Origin: Undaria pinnatifida
Taxonomy: Eukaryota; Sar; Phaeophyceae; Laminariales; Alariaceae
Assembly: GCA_012845835.1 (NCBI GenBank)
Contig: JABAKD010000016.1
Location: 9,500,121 to 9,564,120 of the forward strand
Direction: 5' to 3'
Length of the DNA stretch: 64,000 bases
The notes beneath the pieces were generated by a model, which was given only the letters and a program-made list of their open reading frames with translations, ran no database searches and had not been told where the DNA came from. Positions 33,738-43,859 of the stretch are shown one piece after another. Position 1 is the stretch's first letter. Each line of letters opens with the position of its first letter. Both the position numbers and the translations under genes were made by a program.

Positions 33738-33985
33738 CGTTGTGCTTTTGGTACAATGCGAATATGTCAACGGTTTGGTGATATTATGAAATTTTCCAGT
33801 AATAATTTGGCCACATTGGTGGCGGGATATCGGGACGGTAGGATAAGTTCTGGTCTAGTTGACTTCCTACTTTCCCACCGAGTGCCCTTCTTGTGGTACT
33901 CGGGAACACTCCTCGTTGTACTCGGCAGGAGCTTGATATACACATGATGCGTTTGTTTTTCGTACGGGCAACTCCACTGCCCCAC
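33738..33985 (-). repeat. dispersed repeat, partner of 32700-32957
   Basis: Diverged copy of the left flank of the TRIM-2 cluster. A 30 bp motif (AAGCCCGCTACGCTTCGA) also occurs twice nearby, at 33611 and 34008. Confidence 0.6.
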
Positions 33986-34019
33986 TCCTGTTTGCACGAC
34001 GCACGGTAAGCCCGCTACG

Positions 34020-35191
34020 CTTCGAGGTTCATGAGAACATGCTGTGATATTTTGCTATTATTAGGCTATAGTAAAATATAATATTACATGATACTATAGT
34101 ATAGACTATGGCATAACGTAAAAATATATTATAGATAGGTCACGGGATTGCTCGTCTGGTTGCTATCATGATAGTACGATATACCGGGTATGATATTATG
34201 ACATGTCATAATATGTGACAGGTCATGGGATTGCTCGTCTCGGATTGACCTGTCGTCTTTTATCACAGTGACTAGTCGGGCTTTGGGTTTGGTACGGGCG
34301 TGCTTAAATCAGCCTCCCAAATTTCGATGCAGCCCTATCGTAGCACGCGTCATTGGTTACGTGCGAGACAATCACAGGCGTCTACCCTGGAATATTGTAG
34401 TATTCGGGGATTAATCGCGGTGCTTTTAGTGACCAAGACCACGATACCATAAATAAATATACATCGTAGATACACAGTAGTATTATACGCTCACTTTCAC
34501 GACCAGATTTAGGTCGCTCGCGCGAGCAGCGCTGCATCTCCCTCACAAACAGGCTTAAACGTTCATTAAACACTGGCGCAGCGTAACAAACAATTCCACG
34601 GCGATCAACACCGCCCAACCGGAAAGCACAGAAGAATGTCACGTCGGCAACAAGACAAGTTAGCCACTGACAACAACAGTGGTTCTGCGCTTCTGAAAGA
34701 AGAGACTCTTAACATGACCTCAGGAGAAGGTGCACCTTTCAGGTGTGCAGTCTCCGTAGGGTCTGTCGCAAAAGGGAACAAAAGAAGGAAGTGTGAATGC
34801 GACGGTGTCAAGTTGGTCCTGAACCAGGGCAGCTCGAAGTAAGCTGCGGTGCTGATGGTGTTGAGCTAAGCCACGCAGGGTGGACCGCACTTACGCTTCA
34901 ACAAAACAACCTACAGTCGGCCTGATTCAGCACGGAGCAGATACACGTGCCACCATTGTGCTGAGTAACTCATTAACTGTACCTCTTGCCATGGACAAAA
35001 GTATCATAGAGGTAGTGGGCATTTCGCAACCGAAAACCTTCGAGGTCAAAAGTGATACAGCGCATCTTTCGCCCCGCGCGGTAGTCACCGTTGCCATCGA
35101 CGCTCCGTGGAAAACCAGAAATCTGGACCCGAGCCCTAAGCTTGTCCACCCTCGGATTGACTCCGAATCGGTTGCGCGATCGGAAATGCAG
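34020..35191. other. intron-like region before WW exon E3
   Basis: 34030-34230 is AT-rich. At 34876 a GCAG followed by GGTGGACCGCACTTACG resembles the start of a WW exon (G-W-T-A) but loses the domain at once, so it may be a decayed exon. The 80 bases before 35192 share CCCGAGCC-TAAGC-TTGTCCACCC-like sequence with the flanks of E5 and E6. Confidence 0.45.
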
Positions 35192-35326
35192 GATGGACGG
35201 CCTCCAAGACAGAGAAGGGAAACGTGTACTATATCAACCACGTCAACAAGACCACCACCTGGATCAAACCAGCAACCCCTAATGCTGCGCCGCGTACTCC
35301 ACCTCCACCAGAAGAGCAGCCAGCAA
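35192..35326 (+). CDS. WW-domain exon E3
   Basis: 45 codons, phase 1-1. The acceptor is GAAATGCAG and the donor is CCAGCAA then GTAAGC. It encodes WTASKTEKGNVYYINHVNK, then TTTWIKP, then a Pro-rich tail (TPPPPEEQPA). All WW core residues are present. Lys replaces the Arg before the terminal Pro of most sister exons. Confidence 0.88.
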
Positions 35327-35829
35327 GTAAGCATAAATGCGGATGACTTAATGGGTGCTAGAGTCGATGCTGCGTTACCTGTGTTTGAACGACTCTGTTA
35401 GCCTTAGCTGTTGACTTACAGTAGTTGTTAGCTTCAATGTATCTTAAGGTGTATTGCACGTGCCTGAACTCGTGTGCTAATCGCTAGGGGTCAAGGTCGT
35501 TATTAGCTAAATGGTTGTTCTTCATGAACCGGGCACGATCTTCTCCTGCCGCCGGTTCTGTTCGATGCCGAAAACACCGCATTATAATATCCGGTGCTGG
35601 GCTGCGGCAGCAGCGGCAAAGGCCACCTGCTCGAGTATGAGCTTTCCGGTTCGGTGGACGACTCCTTAACATTCCAGTGAACAGTGCCAATAAATGCGTA
35701 CGCCACGCTCACATTCACGGTCGGCAAGCCCGTACGCTACGCTCACCTCCGCAGTCAACAAACGCCTGCGCTACGCTTTTCTTCGCAATTCCGATACCCC
35801 CTTTGCCCACCCGTGTTTGCCCGATGCAG

Positions 35830-35946
35830 ACGCGACGCACGCGCGACCGTACAAACACGCTGGCCTGATTCGCCACGCGGAAAAAAAATCAAGCGGTCAA
35901 CCAGAAGGTTCCGCCCCCGCCAACGCTAAAGCATCACCTCCCGCAG
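35830..35946 (+). CDS. linker exon L3 of the WW array
   Basis: 39 codons, phase 1-1, the longest linker. The acceptor is GCCCGATGCAG after a T/C-rich tract. The donor is CCTCCCGCAG then GTGGGA. It encodes a His/Lys/Ala-rich peptide ending NAKASPPAG. The donor GTGGGA is weak. Confidence 0.55.
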
Positions 35947-36210
35947 GTGGGAACTTATTTACGTGTGGAGGGAACCATAGTGACGTCCCACGTGTACTTG
36001 GGCCGGTGCCTACATTAATCACATAACATCACAGGCCCATAAAGAACGCTTTGAAGGTTCATCCATAGTGGCATCTTGCTGATAGGAGTGATTGGGCCGG
36101 GAGCCAATCGCAACAGTAGCACAGACCCATGAGCCTGGTGAAGGTTCATCCTGGAGAGATGCCATAAATGACCGTCGTGCACCGTACACAATCTGTCCCT
36201 TCCGTCGCCG

Positions 36211-36936
36211 GTGCTGGTTGCCGGGAATACCTTCTTCTCCGTGCCAGTGCTAAGCTGCGCTGGCCAGTACCAGGGAAGGACGTCCTTACAGTGCCAAACT
36301 GAGCTCTTCGAAAAAGTAAAAGTCAGCGATTGCACACCCCTGAACCGCCACAACATACTCGCGCGACACACTTACCTCCGTGCGTCCTGCGCGCTCCTTC
36401 CCATCCGTTTCCGCCCGATTGGGAATCGACTCATGCGCTTGGGCCTCCAAACGCACTTTTCGAAATATGGAGAAGACGTTGCAAGCCATCGAAAGAGTCC
36501 CGATGCTCCCGTTCACGTTGAACCAAAGCGTTCTGAAGGTGCGTCTTGTTTGCATGTGGGAGAACCGACGGTGTCCTCTCCGAGGTGTTTGGAAGAAACT
36601 CCAGCCCCACGATCTCACGGCTTCACGCGTCGAGGACCAAGGCTATACTATCTGTGGCGTCGTAGTCACTTAACACTACTTGTAGTCTGTACTACAGCGG
36701 TCACGTTTAAGGCTTTATTTTCAAGCAACTCAGAACCACTCGTGCAACTAGTTATTAATAGCGATGTGCTTTTCGGTTTCAAGATATGCACCGCAGACAC
36801 ATTCTGGGGTACAGGTGCACCAACCATTCTTTTTTCTGATACTAATCCTCACTTGAAGTACCTTCTGAGGAAAAATCTGATTTCGAGTAAAACTGGATCG
36901 TTCTACGGTAGCCCCCGCGACTTTTCTCTTTTTTAA
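36211..36936 (+). other. long open frame spanning linker L3b, probably incidental
   Basis: 241 codons without a stop, covering the L3b exon and running into the first MITE-1 copy. No domain is recognised outside the linker. The length is above chance for this window but the repeat insertion at its 3' end argues against a single exon. Confidence 0.2.
36476..36538 (+). CDS. linker exon L3b of the WW array
   Basis: 21 codons, phase 1-1. The acceptor is TATGGAGAAG and the donor is TTCTGAAG then GTGCGT. It encodes DVASHRKSPDAPVHVEPKRSEG once the shared first base is added. It aligns with L2 (VAS....VHVE against VAS....VNVD) but ends KRSEG, so it would not supply an LP motif. No WW exon lies between L3 and L3b or between L3b and L4. 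Confidence 0.45.
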
Positions 36937-37163
36937 CAAAATCGCCGGTTTCAAAACCAGCTCCCGGTCGTATCTCCCGAAACACGTACGGTGTCCCTCG
37001 ACACCCCGAAGTCATCGATCGATAGGCCTTCGCGCACAAGAAAATATATGGATACCGTTGTTTTCAATTGCATCCTTCCTTGTGTCGGGCGGCCATGAAA
37101 ATCGTTTGTCCAAGAAAACCGCGGATTTTTTTTTTTTCGGGGGGGGGCTATCGTAGAATCAGT
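36896..37163 (+). mobile_element. MITE-1 copy 1
   Basis: About 268 bp. It begins GATCGTTCTACGGTAGC and ends GCTATCGTAGAATCAGT, imperfect inverted ends. Internal sequence (AAATCGCCGGTTTCAAAACC, GGTGTCCCTCGACACCC, ACAAGAAAATATAT) matches the copy inside WW exon E4. No target duplication is evident here. Confidence 0.75.
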
Positions 37164-37249
37164 CTTTTTTTTTAAGTGAAATCCAATGAACAATCCCATT
37201 GCCCTAGCTAAACAACATATATATAGTCCATGTATTGCAAAAAATATTG

Positions 37250-37345
37250 AAATTCTTCTGACGATTTTGGGTTAAGGAGCCCCGCCATTCAGAAGAAAAA
37301 AATGGCCGAAAAATGCTACCTCCGTCATAGCACGCCGTCCGCAAT
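37250..37345 (+). repeat. Rep-F single unit
   Basis: GACGATTTTGGGTTAAGGAG then CCCGCCATTCAGAA and GCTACCTCCGTCATAGCACG, one diverged Rep-F unit. Confidence 0.7.
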
Positions 37346-37652
37346 GTGGAATTGGTTATTACGCTGCGCCAACACAACCTGGTTTTTGTCCGTTTTTTTT
37401 TAGTGACATACTGAGAGCCACGCGCGCGAGTCGCCTTAGCTCGGTAGAGAAAACTGTGGTGTATTTGCGATACGCAATACTGTACGTTCTGCTATAATAC
37501 TATGCAAAATGCGCTTAAACCACGACCACAAAAATCGTTTCGTCTCGCTTACCTTCGCGCATCCGATACATTCCTACCCGCCTGCGCTCGGGCTGTCGGG
37601 ACATGGCGCGAACGATTGGTCCTACCAACACGCTGGCCCATCCATGTGTCAG

Positions 37653-37724
37653 GAGCCATATCGAACCTCAACCGTCATAAGGAACGGGCCGCCTCGGTCG
37701 GCCCCAGACCACGGCTTTCCGCAG
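37653..37724 (+). CDS. linker exon L4 of the WW array
   Basis: 24 codons, phase 1-1. The acceptor is CATGTGTCAG and the donor is TTTCCGCAG then GTACGT. It encodes AISNLNRHKERAASVGPRPR, then LSAG. It aligns with L6 through the R-H and A-S-V positions. Its LSAG end departs from PLPAG. It immediately precedes the broken WW exon E4. Confidence 0.55.
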
Positions 37725-37933
37725 GTACGTTCAGAATGCTAGATAGCCCATTGCTAGATAGCCCATTGTGTAATCCCAGGACCGTGCTTGGGTCCCAACG
37801 CTTTTTTATTCCTCAAATTGCCGCGCGAGGGAACCGCAACGGGTAGTGGCACGCAGTGGAACGCGTCATACCGAAGCCGCGTCTTGCCCACCGACTCATC
37901 TACCAAAACTAAGCTTAGCAACTGAGAACGCAG

Positions 37934-38338
37934 GATGGAGCTGTTGTACGACGAAGACAGAAGACGAGTACTACGTAAACAACGCCTGAGTCGTTCTACG
38001 GTAGCTCCCCCAACTGTTTTTCTTTAACGAAATCGCCGGTTTCAAAACCAACACATCCGGCCGTATCTCCTGAAATACGGTGTCCCTCGACACCCTCCCC
38101 GACGTCGTCGATCGTTAGAGTTTTGATAACAAGAAAATATATTGATACTTTTTTTCTAATAGTATCCTTCCTTGTGTCGAGCAGCCATGATTGATGATTG
38201 ATGATGAAACGTTCGTTGAAGAAAATCGCTGGTTTGGGGAGGGCTATCGTGGAATCGGTCGCCTGCAAGACCACCACCTAGACGTGACCCGCGGCCGCGA
38301 ATGCCTAGCTGTTGCTCCCACCGCCGCAAACAGGGGTT
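37934..38338 (+). pseudogene. WW-domain exon E4, broken
   Basis: The first half (37934-37988) encodes WSCCTTKTEDEYYVNNA in the same phase as its sisters. A 271 bp MITE-1 then interrupts it. The second half resumes at 38266 with AAGACCACCACC, but the second Trp codon is TAG and another stop follows. The exon therefore carries an insertion and point nonsense changes. It marks a fourth WW position that has decayed. Confidence 0.88.
37989..38259 (+). mobile_element. MITE-1 copy 2, inserted in WW exon E4
   Basis: 271 bp, starting AGTCGTTCTACGGTAGC and ending GCTATCGTGGAATCGGT. The inverted ends match at 11 of 17 positions. It is flanked by CGCCTG at 37983-37988 and CGCCTG at 38260-38265, a 6 bp target-site duplication. 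Excising the element and one repeat joins the two halves of the WW exon in register, which fixes the boundaries. Confidence 0.88.
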
Positions 38339-38689
38339 ATTGCTCTTGTTGTTGTTCTCACATAACCTCGCATAATCAAGTCCGTGGTCACAGGACAGGC
38401 TCCAGTCACTCTGGAGCTGAGGAATACCCCAGGGAAAAACACAAACAATCCAAAGGTGGTGCACCCATATATCACAGCTGACGCAATTCATGCCTCCGCT
38501 AGAAACATGTAAAAAGTGAAACCGGGTCTCAGCCTACGATGTGCCAGGTCCATACTGGTGCATAAGTTTCACTACTCACGCCTGGAAAAACCGACTATAA
38601 CCGCTTGCCACCCAGGAAATACCACCACGTATATATTACACGCAGTACCTATCACTACGCATACGCACGTCAGACGCAAGTCAATTGGA

Positions 38690-38825
38690 AAAAAGAAACA
38701 AAGAACAAAAAAAAGAGAAAGTAAAGGAAATGAAAGAAAACAAAGCGAGAAAGGAAAGAAAAGAAAAGCAAGAAAAAACAAGACAAGAAGAGGAAGCAAG
38801 GAAAAGAAAAAAGAAAAAAAAGTCA
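38690..38825 (+). repeat. (GAAA)n-rich purine tract
   Basis: Imperfect A/G-rich repeat of about 135 bp. The Lys-rich and Phe-rich open frames across it are artefacts. Confidence 0.85.
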
Positions 38826-39544
38826 TACTAGCAGACCCTAGGAACTGACTAAACACGGCATTGGGCTCATAGAGGGTATCAAGTGCATCAACGGCACTGG
38901 GGAGAGAACGCAACTAAGGCGAAGAAGTCAGGGCGGCCTTGTGCTAACTTGTGGCGGCCATTGGAAGGCCCACAAATTTCAAGACGATGATGGCCAGACC
39001 CAGACTTCAGTCTCTTGGGCAGGACGCCCCCCCTCCCCGCCCCCCGTACTAGCACATGAGCACGAGCTTGACCAGAGAAACCTAAGCATGCTGTAAGGGT
39101 TAGCATAACGTAATGGGTTGAGATGCTCTCTCTGTTGGGCCTCCTTCCTCCTTTGCTGTTCGTGTTTGCTAGTCTCGAGTTTTCGCCACATCTATACTCA
39201 TCATCAACGCTGGAGGTTAAGAGCCTCGACCTGCGCGCTCAACACGCACCGGACGCTGCCTGACCCCGCAGCCGACGGTATTTGCTCGCAGAACCACCTT
39301 AATCTCCTTGTCGGTGCTAGTCGACGGTAGTGACCGCGAATGGCGCATACTCTATATACTGTAGTGAAAGGAAGAGCTCTCCCATGAAGGGGTTTCAAAC
39401 CGCGGATACTCGTGAACCGCAACGACAAACTCGTCCGTCACGCTTACCCTTCCACGACCACGCCCTCCTGCCCTCCCGTGCCCGTCCTATTGGAACGCGG
39501 TGCGTACTTGGCCGTCCGGATAGGCGGGCCAACCCATACGGAAG

Positions 39545-39601
39545 CCTTTAAAACCTGCAAACAAGCCGGTCTTGGTGCCGTGGAACCACCGCTTCCTGCA
39601 G
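39545..39601 (+). CDS. linker exon L5 of the WW array
   Basis: 19 codons, phase 1-1. The acceptor AG is in CATACGGAAG and the donor is CTTCCTGCAG then GTACGC. It encodes (A)FKTCKQAGLGAVEPPLPAG and ends in a perfect PLPAG for joining to E5 428 bp downstream. The acceptor lacks a strong pyrimidine tract right before it, so the start is less sure than the end. Confidence 0.6.
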
Positions 39602-40028
39602 GTACGCGTGTACGAGACAACCCGATGCGTCGTCCCAATATAATAGTGTTATCACGGCAATGCGGGCCGTTCCAAAGACCGGTATCCGCGAGCTTTTAGG
39701 GGTCTACCGTCGTTGTTGCCCAACGCAAAGCAGACTCACGCATCATTATACATATTAAGTTGCCAGTGGCACCAGGCTGGGGAAACGATGATTGGTGTGC
39801 GGTGATTGTTGCTACGAAATGTGTCGACGCCAAATGAAATTAAACACGACGTTTTACGACACGAGAAATTACGGTCGACAGGGACATTCGGTAAAAATGA
39901 TTGTAATAATGGGATCTCCGCATTAGGCTTCTCTCTTGCGGACTTCCTGCCCTAGTGAACCGGGCCCGAACCTTGTCCACCCCCGCATCTAAGACCACTG
40001 ATCGGGCTTCAAAACTCGGGGGGCGCAG

Positions 40029-40166
40029 GATGGAGCTCTTCCAAGACGAAGACGGGAGATGAGTACTACGTGAACCACTTCGACAAGAGCACCACCTGGG
40101 TCAGACCCGTGACCGCTACCGCCAAGCCGTCGACATCGTCACCGCCAAAAGCAAGGCCACCAGCAC
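40029..40166 (+). CDS. WW-domain exon E5
   Basis: 46 codons, phase 1-1. The acceptor is GGGGCGCAG and the donor is CCAGCAC then GTGAGC. It encodes WSSSKTKTGDEYYVNHFDK, then STTWVRP, then a Thr/Ser/Pro/Lys tail ending ARPPA. All WW core residues are intact. Its length and tail match E2. Confidence 0.88.
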
Positions 40167-40633
40167 GTGAGCGCAAGAGTACAGCAATCAGTCTGGTAGA
40201 GTGGATGCTACGTTGCTTCTGCTGCATGGCTCGTTCTTCTTGGGTCGTGTGGCATGTTTGTTCGTGTCTGAAGTCTTCGCTGCGGCCCGCCTCTTGTGTC
40301 AATCGCTGGCGGTGAAGAGGCGTGCAATAAATACATGTTGTGCACTGAACACGACTTACGCCTGCCGCTAGTGGTGCCTGTTATCTAAACTACCGCCTTG
40401 TCCATGCCGGTACTATTCATATGTCGCGCTGGTAGCGGCAAATAGAGCCTGCTCGCTCACGGGTTCGTACGCGTTGAAAAGCACCCAAACGTAGGCTTGT
40501 GACGCGACAGCAAACGCGTACATCACACTTACCTTCGAGGTTCCCTTGTCCCCTTACCCACCCGTACCCGTGCTATCGTGACGCGGCGCGCACGCACGGT
40601 CTTCCGAATGCGCTGGCCCGACTCCCCTTGCAG

Positions 40634-40699
40634 CAGCCTTTAAAAGCCGTCACCACAGAAGAATCGCCTCCGTCGAGATGAAGCCGCCGCTTCCTGCAG
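40634..40699 (+). CDS. linker exon L6 of the WW array
   Basis: 22 codons, phase 1-1. The acceptor GACTCCCCTTGCAG has a good pyrimidine tract. The donor is CTTCCTGCAG then GTGCGT. It encodes AFKSRHHRRIASVEMKPPLPAG, equal in length to L2 and alignable throughout. Joined to E6 it restores PLPAG-W. Confidence 0.7.
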
Positions 40700-41089
40700 G
40701 TGCGTCTTCTATTGTTGTGAAAGTGGACGCGGATCAAGGCTACGCGGGACAAAACAGTATATTAGAGTCTCGTGTTCATTTGTGCCGCGTTTTAGGCAAC
40801 GCGATCGAACAGTGGTGTACGTCACTCAAAAACGATCTTGAAAAAACGTGTCAAGTGTCGAGGCTCAACAAACCCTTCCACGCCCCGGTTTATACCGCGA
40901 AATCGACAAGCACCTCTCTGCCCAAGGATGCGGGGGAAGAGCGTGGTCACTTGCGCGAGTGATCCTGGGTCGATGAGAACCGAGGGCCTGAACGTGACCA
41001 GTACAGTATACTACCGTAACGTTGGTCTTGAGTCATCCCACGGTATGCATTAGGGGTGCTGCAGCAGAAGTTTCTGAGAGCGCCTAACA

Positions 41090-41306
41090 TGAGTTGCTCA
41101 GAGTACCTCCCCCGAAGCATGACTTCAAAGACCTTCGTTCGCGCAAAACCGACCAACGTTTCTCATTCGATAATCCTAAAACAAATGTGGTACTCGTAAA
41201 AACTACCTGGTACCGTATTAGCCGATATTGCCGCGCTCGAGGAGCCCAACCGCTCACAATCATTTCGTTTTACAACTGCAACCCCTACCGTGATGTGACT
41301 CTCTTC
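41090..41306 (+). repeat. Rep-C dispersed repeat, copy 4
   Basis: Diverged. It shows CCTTCGTTCGCGCAAAACC, CCTAAAACAAATGTGGTACTCGT and CTGCAACCCCTACCGT in Rep-C order. It lies in the intron before E6. Confidence 0.6.
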
Positions 41307-42005
41307 GGGGCTCTGAACCATCCAACCAAGTTGTCGTCCCCAAAGTGCTGCTTGGGTTGGGGGGAACATCTCGCACGATTTCGCGGAAACATGTGTTGTC
41401 TGGCAAGCATGTATCCGGGAATCCTTTCGAGTTGTCCCACCTTTGGCGCATCTTTCACAAGAAGCGTGTACGGCGACGGAGCCTGGCTACCGCGAGGTAT
41501 TCGTTGAGCTCACATTGAGTTGTCTGCGGTGCCGATCGCCTCTTATGTTGACTGCCGTAGGCCGTCTGCATTGCCCACAGCTGGGCTGGCCATGGTCGGG
41601 TGGATAGAGCGGAGCGTAAAATTTGTCGATGTTTGATCGTTCTTGGCGAACTAGCCTTGCACCGTCGCGGTTGATATATTTCGGAGCGGTCTATTACCCA
41701 GGATACCGACAAAAAAGAACAGTTATCTCTGGCGCCTTCAAAGGTTTGCCGTCGGTTTCGCTGAGCCGAATATGACTGCGCACGCCGTCACGCACATAAA
41801 GTCAGCAAAGACACCAGATAGGGGTAGGGATGGGAAGAGCACGGTAGTTGTGGCGTCTAAACATATCGACGCCTTACGTTATAATGTGCGTCATCCACCG
41901 TGCAAGGAAACAACGGCACCCGATGGGACACACTACTTCAGATCGAACCCAAGCCTCGTTTACCCCCGCATCAACCACGAATCGTCGTCGCATCTGGTGA
42001 CGCAG

Positions 42006-42125
42006 GTTGGAGCTCCCACACTAGCAAGACGGGAAACGTGTATTACGTCAACCACGCCGAAAAATCCACCACATGGGTCAGACCCGCAGCTACTCCAGCT
42101 ACGCCGTCGCCTATCCAAGTAAAAC
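42006..42125 (+). CDS. WW-domain exon E6
   Basis: 40 codons, phase 1-1. The acceptor is TGACGCAG and the donor is TAAAAC then GTGAGT. It encodes WSSHTSKTGNVYYVNHAEK, then STTWVRP, then a short Ala/Thr/Pro tail (TPATPSPIQVK). All WW core residues are present. It starts with GT rather than GA before the Trp codon, which still completes a Gly codon after a linker ending in G. Confidence 0.88.
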
Positions 42126-42725
42126 GTGAGTTAGCAAACCGTACTGCGGCTTTAAAGCTAGAAAAGGTGCCTGTGGCATTGTTGTATGAAGAGGTTTGAC
42201 AATTTGGTTAGCCGGAGGCAGGCGGCATATTTTAGAGTCTTACCGAACAAGAGGGCAAGCTGGTCTTGTTTCCTTGTTCGCTGGGTGAACACGGCAATGT
42301 TTTCCAAGGCAAGAAAGTTTTGAGCACCTTTTTCACCGGCGAGGTTGCCCAAGAACTCACTGGCGGCAGGACCCACCGACGTATTGGAAGCTTGGGTATC
42401 GTACCTCGGGGTGCAGAATACTCACGTTAAATACGCGACAGGTCCATAATTAGGGGGCAGCTTTCCGACGTGCGAAAGTTTCGCTCCCGCAACCCTGCAC
42501 TCACGGGACGGAATCCCGGTTACCTAACTGGTAAGCCACCTTGAAGTCTGGCGTGACCCTTTAGCGCGTATCTACTGGAGAGCTCGTGATTTTTGCGCAT
42601 GGATATCGTGGAAACATTTATGATCGTCCCGTCTTGAGTCGTCAGGTTTGGCGTGTCAAATGCTGCCTGTTTGACGCTTTGACAACCCGCTATTTGTTAC
42701 ATAAGGTACGTTTGAAAGATGCAAG

Positions 42726-42933
42726 GAAAACGGCCACCGAGAAAATGGCATCAACTGCCTCCAACCTATACTCCGAAACTCGCCTGCCGCAGCAGGGGCG
42801 GCACAGCACCACGAAACGTCTTCGAAGCCCCCCCCTCTTTACTGGACCGAGGCTATCGAGCACACGCCCCCCGCCATATCTGCAAGCCCCATCGCCCACA
42901 TAGGAGAGGGCAACGCTCTGCCTTGGCGCGAAG
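42726..42933 (+). CDS. candidate exon with a PPTY motif
   Basis: The frame is open from an AG acceptor (GATGCAAG, phase 1, compatible with the WW array) to a donor (GGCGCGAAG then GTAACT, phase 2). It encodes a basic, Pro-rich peptide with WHQLPPTYTPKL near its start (PPTY at 42758-42769). PPxY is the classic class I WW ligand. No other domain is recognised. Membership in the WW gene is inferred from phase and position only. Confidence 0.4.
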
Positions 42934-43542
42934 GTAACTCTCCACTGGGACGGAGTGGGCCGCCACGGCCGTTCCAGAAAGTCAACTCGACGAAGACAGG
43001 GGCAGCAGCAGCTGCAGGGCGTCTTTCCCTGGTGAGGGGCGGGGTTTCCACATATTTTTTGTGTCGTTCGGTGATGTACCTGTCAACACTTTTTCTGGAT
43101 GAAGTGGGTCTAGTTCACACGAGGGACAGGCGGGGTCGAGGATACATGGGTTCGCTCGCCCTCGTGTTGATTTACATTTTTCCCCTGAAGGCGAATGCTT
43201 TGTCCATGAGAAGAGGAAGGGGGGTAGGGTGGTCGATGCAAAGTAAACGCGAGCGAGTGATGACATTTTCGCTTTGCCAGCTCAATGTCAGGCTTGCACC
43301 TCGCTGGAATGCTTGGAATCTATTTGATGACAATTCAAAACCACTATGTGTTACATCGTATGTGTTTGAATTGCGCTCACCGGTATCGTGTTATCCTCTT
43401 GTTTCGCCTTATCTTCTTATCTCGACCCTACCGCCGCCATGTTTTCGTCGACGTCGACACCGAACCGCCAACACCGAACTACCACCACAACCACCGCCAC
43501 CACCGCCACAACTTCAACCAACAACAACAACACACGCATCAG

Positions 43543-43854
43543 CCTCCGACATATGCAAGCGCCTGCGCTGCACCCTCCAGCAAGGCACAACGCGCCCTCC
43601 CTGCCTACCGGTCAAGGTCCCCGTCTCCTACTCCAGGGAACGGCAATACTGGGAAGCACGACGACGTTTATGGCTCCTCGTCGCCCCCCGCATGGCCGCT
43701 GCTAGCGCCGAGGGGTGCTCACTCGGCAGTGTCCGCCGTCCGCTCGACCGGGTCTTCACCTCGGCCCACACAGAGTGGCGGGGCCACAATGTACTTTGGC
43801 AATCTTTTCAGTCGTGGCGGGTTGACCTGCCCGGAGCAACCGGGAAAGGGGTGA
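43543..43854 (+). CDS. candidate exon with a second PPTY motif
   Basis: After an AG at 43542, preceded by CA-rich sequence, the frame reads PPTYASACAAPSSKAQ and continues Ser/Pro/Gly-rich to YFGNLFSRGGLTC. It ends by a GGG-GTGAGG donor-like site near 43850. Two other + frames are open here too, so the frame choice rests on the PPTY match to 42758. Confidence is low. Confidence 0.28.
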   Translation, partial: PPTYASACAAPSSKAQRALPAYRSRSPSPTPGNGNTGKHDDVYGSSSPPAWPLLAPRGAHSAVSAVRSTGSSPRPTQSGGATMYFGNLFSRGGLTCPEQPGKG

Positions 43855-43859
43855 GGAAG

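Noticed and set aside
34877-34930. GCAG plus G-W-T-A-L as a further WW exon
   Set aside because: Only the first Trp fits; Tyr-Tyr, Asn-His and the second Trp are missing.
39444-40699. Minus-strand reading of the linker exons, with CTGCAG acceptors and GTAAG donors
   Set aside because: The minus frames hit a TAG at the same place in L5 and L6, while the + frames restore LPxGW with the WW exons in matching phase.
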